DNA of 64,000 nucleotides, taken from positions 98,684,467 through 98,748,466 of the forward strand of contig CM041084.1 in NCBI GenBank assembly GCA_023079485.1, given 5' to 3'. Positions within the stretch are counted from its first letter, which is position 1. Every line of letters starts with the position of its first letter. Under the pieces are notes generated by a model. It worked only from the letters and a program-made list of their open reading frames with translations. It ran no database searches and was not told the DNA's origin. Shown one piece after another: positions 1 to 11,512 of the stretch. Made by a program: the position numbers and the translations under genes. The stretch is from Archilochus colubris. Lineage: Eukaryota; Chordata; Aves; Apodiformes; Trochilidae.

Positions 1-2141
1 TGATTTCAGCTTCACTAGAAAATTACAGATGTGGGTCTGATGTTAGCAGAAGGACTGTATCTTAAGGCTGGAGAAAATGCCATGGAAAAATGGAATTATG
101 GAGTGCTGCCCAACACTAGCAGGGGCCCAGGTAATATAGCTACAGGAACTGTAGACCACAATGGAGAGATAAATGTATACTTTTGTATATGTTGGTATAT
201 GTTTGGTATACGTTTAGAATTTGTTTATTACTGAACGGTAAGGATCTGAAAAACTTCATCCCAGAAGAGATGTTTCTAGGGAGTTACAAAAGGGATTTGC
301 TCAGAGGTGGCCTGTTCAGTCTGAAGGAAGGGACAGATCAGGAGAAAAGATATTGTGGTATCAAGCTTGCCTGAATTTTATTGAAACAAAATTATGTATA
401 TGAGCTTAGAAGCGTAACTCTTTAGCTCAGGAGCTCTTACTTTCACACATTAAAATAAATGGGACATCTGTGTAACAGAAAAGGAGAAGAATTAAAATGC
501 TCCAGAAATCTGAAACTTCTGAAGTAAGGAGAGAAACCATTCACAGAAAGAAGTAAGGTGGAGTTTTTGGCTTCAAATAACATAATATTTTCTCTTGGAC
601 AGGCTGCTTTCCCATAAAGCTAGTATTAGCTCTCTGGGAACTAGTGAAGGAACTCAGGTACCTTATGTGCCATTAAGTCTGAGTTAATAGGGAGGAGAAT
701 CTACAGGAGAGCATGCAGAACCAGTGAGCAATGTGTTCACTGACTGGGAAAAAAACAAAGAGTAGATGTTCCAAATCCATATTCATTGCAATTACTGGAT
801 AACTAAACTGGTATCCCATAATCCATAGAGAAGGAAATTCCTTCATCTGTTAGGGAGTGTCTGTGACTTATCCAGCCTCATTTTTGTCTGGTCCAAATTT
901 CTTTCTGTGACTGGAATAAGAACACTTCCTTGCTGGGCTTGTCAGTGCAAAGCACTTTAGCTTCTCAGACTTCTCTTTTAGAGAAATAGTTCGCAGGCTG
1001 CTGAGAAGATGATCCCTGTTTTTTCAGGCTGGCCAGACTCTTACAGACCAGCTTAGCAAAACTGTAGCAAAACTTACAGACCAGCTGTAGCAAAACTGAA
1101 AAAGACCTTTCCTATATTAATTTATTCATTGTTGTCGTGCAGAGGTAGCGACTTTCTTGAGAAGTCCCTGTGTTGTTCTGCTGCCTGTGAACAATAGTCT
1201 GTGCTAGTGGAGTTCTGAATCTTCTCAGTAATTAAAATCACATCTGCCAATCTACTTTTCCTGTACTTATGATGCTGTATAATCATGGTATTTGAGGATG
1301 TCTAAGAATAGATTTTGAGTGGAATGTCTAATATAAACCAAGTGAAAACACGTTTATATTAAAATCTCTAGAAACCATTGTTGACTAGGTCTGGAATTAA
1401 TTATTAGAGCACAATCTATTTTATTTCTTTTTTTAAATTTCTTTTCTTCTTTCCCTATCAGGGATGCCTTTGCAGTACAAAATGTTCTCTGTTGGTTTAT
1501 AAACAAGGTGGGTTTTTTGTACTTTTTTGTGTACTTGCATCTCTCTTTGACTTGATGCCTCAGGAATTTCTGGCAAACAGGTAGATGGAGGGAAAGCTGT
1601 CACCTCAAATTACTTTATTCTTCCATGTTTCTTTTAATTTCAGCTATATACTTGAGAGGTAGTCTGGTAGTTTCAATAGCAGTAAAGAAATCTGTTAACT
1701 ACCTGTGACTATTAACTGGTCACATTTATGTTCCAGTTATAAATGATGGCAACTGAACCAAAATACTTGGGTTTAGAGCACCATTTTGCCTCATACATGT
1801 ATCAGACTGAGCAAATAGTCTCTCTCCTCATTAGCAATTGATATTAACAAATTGGTATTTGGTTTTACAGATAATGTATTTTTTCTTCTTTGGTTTTGTT
1901 ATTCTGTGGTCCACAGTCTTGGAAAGAATAGATTAACCACAGCTTTCTTTTCATGCTCAGTGGGAAAGATCTATGACTGATTTACATCAGTGCCATATCC
2001 ATTTTAATTCCTGAATATCTGACCCATTGTGTGATGCTCAAGGAAAAAAACCAACAACTTCTTAGAAGGATTAGGACAGGCTTCTCAATGGGAAATACAG
2101 GAAATATTTCAGAAAGATCAGTATTGCCAGCTTGCCTGCTA
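1..2141. other. non-coding stretch, no gene seen
   Basis: About 2.1 kb of AT-rich unique sequence. Open frames are short (under 70 codons) and overlap without any recognisable domain. The only structured item is a 33-bp tandem duplication near 1040. No CR1, LTR or RNA gene was recognised before the CR1 tail that begins near 2142. Confidence 0.6.
1040..1098. repeat. 33-bp tandem duplication, two copies
   Basis: The unit starting CTTACAGACCAGCT occurs at 1040 and again at 1073, a period of 33 bases. The second copy lacks a few bases in its middle. Within the unit a shorter motif, TAGCAAAACT/GTAGCAAAAC, is itself repeated. It looks like a local slippage or duplication event with no coding meaning. 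Confidence 0.8.
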
Positions 2142-3180
2142 TGATAGACTCATAAAATGGTTTGGGTTGGAAGGGATCTTAAAAAGCATTTAGTTTCAAC
2201 CTCCCTGCCATTGACAGGATCACCTTACACTAGACAAGGTTGCTCAAAGCCCCACCCAACCTGATTTTGAATGCTTCCAGGGTTGGGGCATCCACAACTT
2301 CTCTGGAAAACCTGTTCCTGAGTCTCATCACTCTCACACTGAAGATTTTTTTCCTAATATCTAATCTATATCTAACTCCTTTTGTCTTAAAACTGCTACC
2401 CCTCCTCTTATCACTATGCTCCCTGACAAAGAGTTGCTCCCTGTCTTTCCTGTAGCCCCCTTTATGTACTGAAGGCTCCTATAAGGTCTCCCTGAAGCCT
2501 TCTCTTCAGAGTGAACAACCTCTCTCAACCTGTCCTCATGAGGAGCAATGTTTCATCCCTCTCACCATTTCTGTGGCCCTCCTCTGAAACCAGTCCAACA
2601 GGTCCATGACTTTCTTGTGCTGGGGACCCCAGAGCTGAACACAGTACCCCACATGTGGTCTCACAAGACCCACGTAGAAGAGGGGAATCACCTTCCCTTG
2701 CCTGCAGGCAGCTCTTCCCAGGATTTCATCTTCCTAGGATGCAATTGGCTCTCTGGGCTGCAAGTGTACATTGCCAGCTCATATTCAGTCTTTCATCCAC
2801 CAGTACCCCCAGGTCCTTCTCCTCAGAGCTGCTCTCAATTCATTCTCTGCCCAGCCTCTATGTTTGCCTGTCGTTGCCCTGAGCTATGTGAAAGACCTTG
2901 CTCTTGGCCTTGTCGAACTTCACGACGTTGGGGGCCACTCCTCGAGATTGTGAAGGTGCCTCCAGATGGCATCCATTCCTTCATGTGAATCAACCACACC
3001 ACTCAGCTTGGAGTCATTGGTAAATTTGCTGAGGATGAGCTCAGTCCTCCTGTTCATGTCTCTGAAAATTATGTTAAAGAATACTCGTCCCGAGATGGAT
3101 CTCTGAAAGACACCACTCATCCCTGGTCTCTGCCCAAGTAATGAGCCATGACTACAAGGCTAGTTGTAAAGCCACTCCAA
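2142..3180 (-). mobile_element. CR1 LINE, 5'-truncated, ~1.04 kb, minus strand
   Basis: The plus strand opens with a decayed CR1 tail (ATAGACTCATAAAATGG, compare CATAGAATCATAGAATGG) followed by GGTTGGAAGGGATCT, the reverse complement of the avian CR1 3' end. The element therefore reads right to left. This is the longest CR1 copy in the window and reaches back into the reverse transcriptase domain. A minus-strand frame at 2920-3120 contains LSKFTNDSKLSGVV, which aligns with the CR1 motif-C region LSKFADDTKL. The catalytic FADD is FTND here (about 3013-3024), so the copy is dead. Further stops and frameshifts break the rest of ORF2. The plus-strand frames at 2548-2988 are antisense shadows. The 5' boundary near 3180 is where I lose similarity; no target duplication was seen, as is usual for CR1. 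Confidence 0.9.
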
Positions 3181-6005
3181 ATGAAGACATTTTTTAACCT
3201 TTCTGGCTGAATTTGCAGGACACACAAACCCTGAACCTGTTTATTACTCAGTGATCCTCCAGGCAATGGAGAAAATGTATTTCAGCATGACTGAGAAACG
3301 TAATATCATTGTTGAAGATGCTGTTCTCTTTTCTGGTGCTCAATAAGAGCAAGAGTAGGTCTTACATACTTGGTTCTTGTGCAGACTGGAAAGGTTGGAA
3401 GGTCCAACCACTCTTTTCCCTGTGCTTTTTTTAGTTTCTGCACATGGGGAAAGAGAAGAATATATAATGCTGTGTCCCCAGGGGTGCAATATGCATTGGT
3501 GCTGGATGAAGGCTGTATAGGGTGTGGAGGTGTATGGATACAAGCACTTAACAGCTTCTCAGGGGATGGTGGAGAGCATCCCAGTCCATCGGACTGCTTG
3601 ACACAAGTGTGTACAACCTCCCTCCAAGCTCTTTTTATACTGATATAACTCTGTGCTGCTTCTTATGTGCTGCATACAGCAATTTAGATCTAAAACCATC
3701 ATATGGTAAATGAACACCACACATTTTAAGAGTATATGAAAGCCATCAGACCACTTGAACTAGGTTTAAAGTATTTTAATACTTATAGCCTACTTCTTAC
3801 GACTGTTCCCAGTGTTGTGTAGTGTGCATTTCTCCTTGCAACACGGCTTTTCAAAACCTTTTATTCTTACTGTTCATTCTGCCCTATTGGGTACATAATG
3901 GCAGGTTCTGGCTTCTTGAGAGTCAAAACCTTGGCTGTTTTTTTAGATTAGTATCAAGAAAATGAGTTGTAGTTCCAATTCTCACCTTTTCTTCAAATGG
4001 GTTACAAGTTTTTCAGAGATCACAAGCTTTAGGGGTGCCAGGATATAGAAGATTCAGAGTGCTCCAAACATGAACAGAACTCCAGAAAAGTGGGAGGCAG
4101 GATAGGAAGAAGGACAAGAGGGGTTGTAATTTCTGCTAAAAACCTCTGTTCTTTAAATAACTTAAGAAAAGGCATGCTAGAAATCATCAGCAGATCTAGA
4201 CACAGAGTGCAGTTATATTGCCTTACAGTCTGAATACTCTCCTTCAGTCACAGTGAATTTTTCACTTGAAAATATGTAATTGGTTATGTTCATACAATGG
4301 TCTCATTTTGCTTTTGCTATGTTATTCCTGTTCTATTTGGTATTTTGAGTGTATGGTATTTAGATCATGTTTTATCCAAATCTTAATTGTTCATAGTGGG
4401 ATGTGATTCTGAATAGGATTAGAATAAGTGATATTTTATCAATTCACACATTTTTGTAGCATGGATTGTGAGATAAACAGATAATAATTACTCTGCCTTG
4501 ACTATGCCTGTGTTTAAAAATATGAAAGAAAAAAAATCAATCTTTTTCTATCCCATTTCTTTTCCCTTTTTCTATCCTATTGAGCCTATTTCACTTATTA
4601 ACATTCACAATATCAAAATATTTTTTGCGTATAACTGGAAACTGTGGGCTCTTATACATTGGCTAATGGTGCTACAAAGCTGTGTTGAGAGCAACAGTGT
4701 AACAGGAGTCTGCAAATCCACCCCAAAAAAAGGAATGATTGCTGACATCTGAACTCAGCCAACATGGATGTATTTGAAGGAAGGCAACTAATTTAACAGA
4801 GCCACCTGCTCAAAATTCTCAGCTGCATTAGAAGTGTGATTAAAAAAGCCTATGTAGGTCAGCAACCCAGGTTTAATGATATTAAAGCCAGGATTTCTTT
4901 TCATTCTGTTACAAGAAAAAAAATAAAACAACACAACACAAAAATACAAAATGAGAAAAAATTGATGTCCACAAAAGTTCAAGTTGAATTTTCATATTTT
5001 TCTGATTGCATGGACTTCTCCCATGGAGAAATCCTTGGTCATGGAACATTGAAAGAAGAAATATCTTGGAAAAGAGGTTCAGATGTCATACTGAGAAACA
5101 ATGCTTAGCATGGTAGTGTTTTAGACTCTGTGGTTTGGCCTCTACTGAACAATTCTCTCTGTAAAATGGGAAGTGCTAAATGAGTGCTCATTGCAGAAGG
5201 CTGAAGCAGCAGCACTGCTTGATGTCAGCCTTCTGTTGTCTGCTCTTAACCCAAGGGACTGTGCCACTCAGGCAGAGGTTATGGATGTGCATCTCCAGCT
5301 ACTTATGGTATATATGACAATAGCACTGGATTGAGAGTATAGGGCAAACTGTAAATAATGGTATAGATCCATGAAGAAACTTATTTTTGGTGATGGTCTT
5401 CCAATATTGAGTTCTTTGGAGGTTATTACTCCTTCATCTCAAATCTCAGGTACTGGTCATGGCTGGAGGGCAGTACCAGAGCAGGTTATTGATGTGATCC
5501 AGTTTAGTGGTTCAGTAGTCCTACTGAGAACGAGCTGATGCACTATGAGCAATGTACCCTAATGTAGTTTTCAGAGTATTCCTCACTTCATAACATAATC
5601 CATTGTACTTAAAACATTGATCTTTCTAGCATTGCTGTTCAAATGAAGTCCAAATAAAAATACATGGGCTCAACAGCATTATGAACAGTTTGTCATACAT
5701 TAGGGAGTTCAGGCAGATTCTTAAATTCTTAAACTGTATTGATTGACTTTATGGCATGTGTTCACTCTCTGTTCTCTTGAAAATTAACTCTGTCTAGAGA
5801 AGAAATTCTGTGTAGTGATAGAAAATCTTCAGTACTGCAGCATAATTAGCACTGGTATGACTGTGATACCTTTCTCACTTTACGAAAGCAATTTTTCTCT
5901 GCAAGTAATGCAACCTATTCCTGATGGCTATTACCCATCTGTAGCAGAGGAATTGTCATTTTTGTTGTATTTGTGTTTACTAGAACATATTACAATTGTC
6001 ATTGT
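3181..6005. other. non-coding stretch, no gene seen
   Basis: About 2.8 kb between a CR1 copy and a poly(A) tract. Frames up to 92 codons occur, but none shows a domain, signal peptide or plausible exon boundaries. The last few hundred bases (about 5800-6025) could be the 3' end of a retrocopied transcript because a polyadenylation signal and A-run follow, but I do not recognise a parent gene. Confidence 0.5.
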
Positions 6006-6051
6006 AATAAATGGTAGTTCTTCACAAAAAAAAAAAAAAAAGAGGGGGGGG
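6006..6051 (+). repeat. poly(A) tract with upstream AATAAA, then G-run
   Basis: AATAAA lies at 6006-6011. A run of 16 A begins at 6026, 14 bases further on, and is followed by GA and eight G. Hexamer-to-tail spacing of this size is what a polyadenylated transcript has, so the tract may mark the end of a retrocopied RNA. It may equally be a simple A/G microsatellite. It abuts the LTR-like element that starts at 6055. Confidence 0.55.
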
Positions 6052-6054
6052 AAA

Positions 6055-6369
6055 TGTAGTGAAACCAGGTGCCACTAATTGCCAGGGAGTGGCATGAGCT
6101 TGTGTTAAGCCCACCTGTGCCTGATTAGGGTGGGCCCCAACTGTGCATGAGCAGGATTAGGGGGCCAATAAAAGGTGAGGCCTGAGACACAGGCTCAGCT
6201 CAGTCCTGAGCAAGCCAGCAGAGAGGTCAGTTGCTCTCAGAGCAACAGCACTGATCCAGGCTAGTCAGCCCTGAGGGCTATAGGCTTAGAGCACTATTTG
6301 TGAGTTTCTGCTGGAACGCCTGGTTGCACCTTGAAGCGCCGTACTCTAAAAGAGGTTTGTCTTGCTACA
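6055..6369 (+). mobile_element. LTR-like element, unclassified, ~315 bp
   Basis: The stretch starts TGTAGTGAAA and ends GCTACA, so TGTAG and CTACA would be the short inverted ends of an LTR. It is GC-richer than its flanks and contains CCAATAAAAGG (a CCAAT box overlapping a TATA-like AATAAAAGG) about 110 bases in, as a U3 promoter would. Its first ~120 bases match the foldback element at 37340-37532 closely, apart from an 8-base deletion after GTGAAA. The remaining ~190 bases, after the TATA-like site, have no counterpart in the window and would be R-U5. No primer-binding site or internal retroviral sequence follows, so it would be a solo LTR. I found no target-site duplication (left flank GGAAA, right flank CCCGT) and no poly(A) signal downstream of the TATA-like box. 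The right border is therefore the weaker one, and a non-LTR explanation stays open. Confidence 0.55.
6167..6175 (+). promoter_or_regulatory. TATA-like box in LTR-like element
   Basis: AATAAAAGG directly follows CC of a CCAAT box. The position, about 110 bases from the left end of the element, fits a U3 core promoter, with transcription expected to begin 25-30 bases downstream near the ACACAGGCTCAGCTCAG stretch. The same box is kept as AATAAAGG in the 37340 foldback. It could alternatively be a polyadenylation hexamer (AATAAA). Confidence 0.35.
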
Positions 6370-7449
6370 CCCGTCTCACTTGTACTGATGGCCTGTTTTC
6401 CTTTTGTCCCTGGTGCAGCCTTCACATTGTCTGTCATCAAAACCCAAGTGCTTGTGCTCTATTCTGGCTCTAGTTTTTTTCCAGTCTGATTTGTCCTGCC
6501 AAACAGCAGGAATAGGCATGGTGGTCTTGTGGGAATTGTAAACTGGGGTTTAAGGAGCATATTTCTGAAAAGGTATTTAGACTACTGAATATAACCTGTT
6601 TGTAGCTGGAAGTTCTAGTAATCACTTGTTGATTGTACCTGAAGGTCCCAAAATATGTATGAAGTTGAGGAGTTTGGTGGCATTGAAATGAGAGAGAGAG
6701 GAGAGGGACAGTGCAGGTTTCTTTGTGGATATCAGTAACAAAGGCCCACAACAAAATGTCTTAATAACTGCTTTAATGCAACAGAATAAGAAACTGAATA
6801 CATATAGCAAGTAAATCTTGCATGCCTTCAGATATTATTCTTGAAGTCAATGGTCTCAAAGATTTTTCCCAGCCATAATGATTCTGTTATTCTGCAGTTG
6901 GGTTCTTCAAGCTTGCAGAGCTTGGATTGAGCCCAGGTGGATTTTTCCATAGTGTTGCACAGACCAGGTCAGACCCTGTCTAGGCAGAGAACTTCTCCCT
7001 CATAGTCCTTTGAGCTACTGTGTAAACTCCCTACAGAAAAATAATTCTATTCCTAAAGGACATTATCATAAAAACTTCTTGATGCACTTTCAGATAAAGC
7101 AAGGACACCCAGGTGGTGTAACTGCTGGTATCAAGTGGGAGATACCAACAGGCTCCTCTGTTATAATTAACTGGGTGGGTTCATCCTGCAGCCAAGGAAT
7201 TTGTGCAGCAAAGCACAGGCCTGACAGCCATACTGTATGTGGAGCACAGCACAGGCCTACACCCACTCAATGTAACTGTTCTGTGGATTGCTAGCTTCTA
7301 AAAGTACAACAGTTTCTCAGTCAAGATTAATACTAGGACCTGGAGTGAGAATCAAAGAGATGTTACCTCATTAATTTTGTTTTCGGGATGTTCAGTTGCT
7401 AAATACTGAGCAAACCACTTCTCAGCGGCACCTCCCACATCAGTAAATT
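6370..7449. other. non-coding stretch, no gene seen
   Basis: Unique sequence between the LTR-like element and a CR1 copy. Frames of up to 94 codons on both strands overlap each other and look random. No RNA gene or repeat was recognised. Confidence 0.5.
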
Positions 7450-8120
7450 GTCATAGAATCACAGAATGCTTAAGATTGGAAGGGACCTTAAAGATCATCT
7501 AGTTCCAACCCCCCTGCAATGGCAGGGCCACCTTCCATTAGTTCCAGGTTGCTCAAAGCCCCATCCAAACTGGCCTTAAACACTTCCAGGGAGGGTCAGT
7601 CACAGCTTTTCTGGGCAACCTATTCCAGTGTCTCACCACCCTCAAATTCAAGAATTTCTTCCTAATGTCTAACCTAAATCTCCCTTCTTCAAGTTTTAAA
7701 CCATTTCCTCTTGTCCTCTCACTACACACCCATGTAAAAAGCCCCTCCCCAGGTATCTTGTAGACCCCCTTCAGATATTGGAAAGCTGCTCTAAGGTCAC
7801 CTGGGAGCCCCCTCTTCTCCAGGCTGAACAACACCAACTTCTTCAGCCTGTCTTCATAAGGGAGGTTCTCCAGCCCTCTGATCATTTTAGTGGCTCTCCT
7901 CTGGACATGTTCCAGGAGCTCTATGTCCTTTTTATGCTGGGGACTCCAGAACTGGACACAGTGCTCCAGGTGGGGTCTCGAGCAGAGTAGAGGGGGAGAA
8001 TCACCTCCCCTGACTGGCTGTCTGTGCTTCTTTTGATGCAGCCCAGGACCCAGTTGGCTTTCTGGGCTGCACATGCACATTGACAGCTCATGTTAAGTTT
8101 CTGGTCCACCACCACCACTA
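7450..8120 (-). mobile_element. CR1 LINE, 5'-truncated, ~670 bp, minus strand
   Basis: TCATAGAATCACAGAATG followed by GATTGGAAGGGACCTTA is the reverse complement of the CR1 3' end. The minus strand keeps a long ORF2 C-terminal frame (7553-8080) with the CR1 hallmarks [27 protein letters not shown] and [11 protein letters not shown]. The upstream part ([22 protein letters not shown], about 8030-8120) is in another frame (7921-8157), so a frameshift near 7985 splits the domain. This region lies downstream of the reverse transcriptase catalytic core, which is absent. Its preservation suggests moderate age, younger than the copy at 2142. Confidence 0.92.
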
Positions 8121-11100
8121 TTAGTGGCAGCTTGTGTGCACTGGCAAGTGAGAGCACCAGTGCCCAGACTTTTGCAGACCTAGACCCTCAGCTGGCTTTC
8201 CTGTCTCTGCTCTGCCATGTCATCTCCAGAACTTCTAAGTATCTCATACTTCTGTTAACTGTGCAGGGTAAAATATCTCTGTTACTCTCCTTTTTGGTTT
8301 TCCCTGTTTCCTGTCCTACTGCTTCAGAAGGCAGATTCTTACCTTTAACTCAGTCTTAAAATTTCTGTAGAAAACCATTGCAGAGGAAGTTCTGTTTCAA
8401 AGTCTTGCTCCATATTTCAAGGAACCAAGACTTTTCTCAACAGACCAAGAAAATCATGGCCAACAATATTCCTTGGAACATTATGGCAACAGGCTTGTCA
8501 CGCTGAGAATCTGGTATTGTTTGTACATGCCAAGAGTATTTTATGGGTCAAGGGACAAACTTTTTAGATGTGTCTGTCTCTCCTGCTGTGCTATGCCTTG
8601 GTTCTGCTGGAGGCACTCCTGCCAAATGGTTACCACTCAGTCTGTTTGCTGGAAACAAGCAGGGAGAAATGTGGGTCAGATTGGAAGTTCTCGCTGTGTA
8701 CCTGGAAGGATAACCATGGAGGAGTAACTTTGGATGTAAGTGAAAGCAGTGCATGAGGTTTATGTCAACTGAGAGTAATCTTTAAGACTGCTCCTTTCCA
8801 CAATTAAGCTTAGTTCATGAAAGCATGGGGTGGCAGAAAGGGCCCCTTTTAATTTGCAGATGAAGCAAAGGGGATCTGAGGTCATTTTGGGTGAGATCAC
8901 TTATTTTCAGTAATTTGGACAAGTTGAGAACTATCAAAGTATCATTCTGCCTGGTAGGGGTTACTTGTTATTGAAAAGACAGTCATGTGACTCCATCTTG
9001 TAAGTCTTGACCAAAAATACCTTTAAATAGCAAATATGCCTTTGTTTAATGTGGTTTTGCACTGTTAGACTTGACATGCAAACAATGAAATGAGGAGAGT
9101 CTTAAATTTAACTCAGTGCTTGGAATGCCATGCTTATGCAAGAAACCACAGAAAACTGTGAGGAAAACAAGGAGAAAAAAAAAAACCCAACACAAGTATT
9201 GGTGGGAAACAAATGTGCTTTAGGATTGCCAGCCAAAGCATACAGGGGTAATAAAACAAAAGGGATTTTGGAAAGGAAAAAAAGACAGAGCTGAGACTAG
9301 GAGAGTATTCTCTTATTTCTTTCACTTCTCATTGTAGGTGTAGAACAATGTAACATGTCTGAAATGCCTCACAGATGTTCTGCTGGTAGAATGGGACAGG
9401 CATGTGTCAAGCACAAAGTCCACATCCTGTTTATGCACTGACTGGTGGCTGTCTTAAAGGCTTTCTGTGGGCCTGAAGGAAGCGACAAAACTCAGGTCCA
9501 AGTTGAATTCTTTCTAAAATGTCTGTGTCAGCACATCAATGCTTTATTAAGAATGCAAGTACCTAAATCTACTTGTTTCACTACAACATGTAGAACCTAT
9601 CCAAAATATTTAGCTAGCTCTTTAAGAAGATCTCTCTATCTCTTCTCTCTGCTGTGTTCTTGGAAATGGTAACTTTATCTTTACACAGCAAATGTGGTGA
9701 TACTCTAGGTTTTCATACTAAGTGTTCACCTCTACATTTAAGGTCCTTCTAACCAGAGGCAGCCCTTGCCCTGGGAATGAATAGTGGGATGTATTCAGAC
9801 CAGAGTTTTATAACCCTTGATAAAAAGTCATTGAAACTCATTTCCTCTTGTGCTACACAAAGCACCATGGACCAGGAAAAGGCAGAATGCTGTACTTGTG
9901 CAGTAACTCTCAGTGGGTATTTTCCTAGCTGTTCCCAAAGCTGTGGAGCTGCATAAGGCTAATTGTGGGAAGTGAGACATGGGAAAAAACTACATAAGCC
10001 CAGCTCTCCTGGATTCATGAGACAAGTGGTGATAATTTCTTTTATAGTCCTGTGTTTCAGCCTTCCACTTTAAAATCACAGACTCACAGAATAATCATGG
10101 TTGGAAAAGACCTCTAAGATCACAAAGTCCAGCCATCAAAGTGCTGCTGAACAAAGAATTTCTTGCATTACTGAGTCCTCATGCATTTGTGCATCAGAAC
10201 ATAAGATCTTGGTGGGGCTTTCACGGGCTGTATGCAAACCACCATGCAGCAACTCAGGCTAAGTATGGAAGAGAACATGCAGGAGAAAGATGCAAGGCAA
10301 TGACAGTTTATCCTGTTTCCTACTATATAAACAACTTCTATTCTTATCTCATTCGTATTATCTTGCTAATGAATAATTTATAACATTCTGGCTTTTAAAG
10401 TGTTTTCCTTAGATTTCCATTGTTTTGTATGGGTGGAGACAGCAACACACATCTACAGTAAAGTGTTTGAGTATATATTCACCACCTGCAAAGTATTATT
10501 ACAGCCACCACTGGTCTTAACTTTTTAGCAGCATTTAATTGGTAGAAAAACAAGTTCTCTAATTGCTTTTAGAATAATGAAACACTTACTGGATTCCCTC
10601 TAATAACATTTTAAATAGTGAAAAAACCACTGCCCACACATTTAATAAGAAGCATCTATTGAGTTTAATTAAATCATATAAATAAGAGTCCTATTGTTCT
10701 TACCCTACATGATCTCCCCCTTCGTAAGCACCAGGAGAAGAACTCAATCTTAGAGTCTGTCACAAGTTAATAGATCTATGCTGTGATGACTGGAGTTGAG
10801 GAAAGTATCAGAGGCTTTCAGAGAAATTGCCCTGGCAGTAAATTTTTTCCTTACATTCAAGTGGCTGCATAACATGATGCATGGTAAACTCATTTGGCTG
10901 CAGTCAATGAATGGTACCAGAAGCAGCCATGAATAATATTGAGGGTGCAGGTTGTTTCATCTTCTTATTTCATTCCATTTGTTTTACATTATGCCATGAC
11001 TTCTAAGGAGGGAGTATGAAGCACCCCTTGCCACATGAGGTATGGAAAAATTCATGAAAGAAACATCTAGAATGCTATTGCACATGAGTTCTGGGAATGG

Positions 11101-11512
11101 GTTGTTTTGTTTTTTTTTTTTCCTGTGCTTCTGCAATGTTGGGAGAGAAATAATGTGAAATTTGTTTTGGAGACAATATGTATTAGAGGGAAAGTGAAAT
11201 GAAATATGAGGTTTTTTAATAGTTTCTGGAAAGCAGCCACTATGTGAAGAATAAAATGGTTAGAGACACCCTCAGGATATGAATTGCTACTCCAGAGCTT
11301 CACTTTGGTGCCTTTTCAGACCTGGAATAGATTGTTTTCTAGAAAAAGGGGCATAGTTGGATCCTTGGTTTAAGGGATCAAGGGTTCTGGTTGAGGCCTG
11401 TCCTTTCTGATAAAATTTAGAGACATCTTTTTCTCTGTGACCCTTTATCTGAGGTAAGTGAGAGCTGTGGCCATGCATCAATGCTGACTGGGAGAGAAAT
11501 TAAGTTTTGGGT
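8121..11512. other. non-coding stretch, no gene seen
   Basis: About 3.4 kb of mostly unique sequence, containing only a CR1 scrap at 10073-10140. Frames up to 89 codons have no recognisable features. Small T- and A-runs (for example near 9174 and 11109) are the only simple repeats. Confidence 0.5.
10073..10140 (-). mobile_element. CR1 3'-end scrap, ~68 bp, minus strand
   Basis: AAATCACAGACTCACAGAAT followed by ATGGTTGGAAAAGACCTCTAAGATC matches the reverse complement of the last ~65 bases of an avian CR1. The similarity stops near 10140 at GCCATCAAA, so only the 3' tail is present. This is a strongly 5'-truncated insertion. Confidence 0.8.

Noticed and set aside
29..130. Possible internal exon between TTACAG and CCCAG/GTAATA
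   Set aside because: The donor-like site is fair, but the acceptor has almost no pyrimidine tract and the translation is unrecognised. It sits at the window edge and cannot be tested.
2548..2988. 146-codon plus-strand frame
   Set aside because: It lies antisense to the CR1 copy at 2142-3180; the real coding remnant is on the minus strand.
5157..5190. MIR-like CTGTAAAATGGGAA
   Set aside because: A single short motif with no neighbouring SINE blocks; likely chance.
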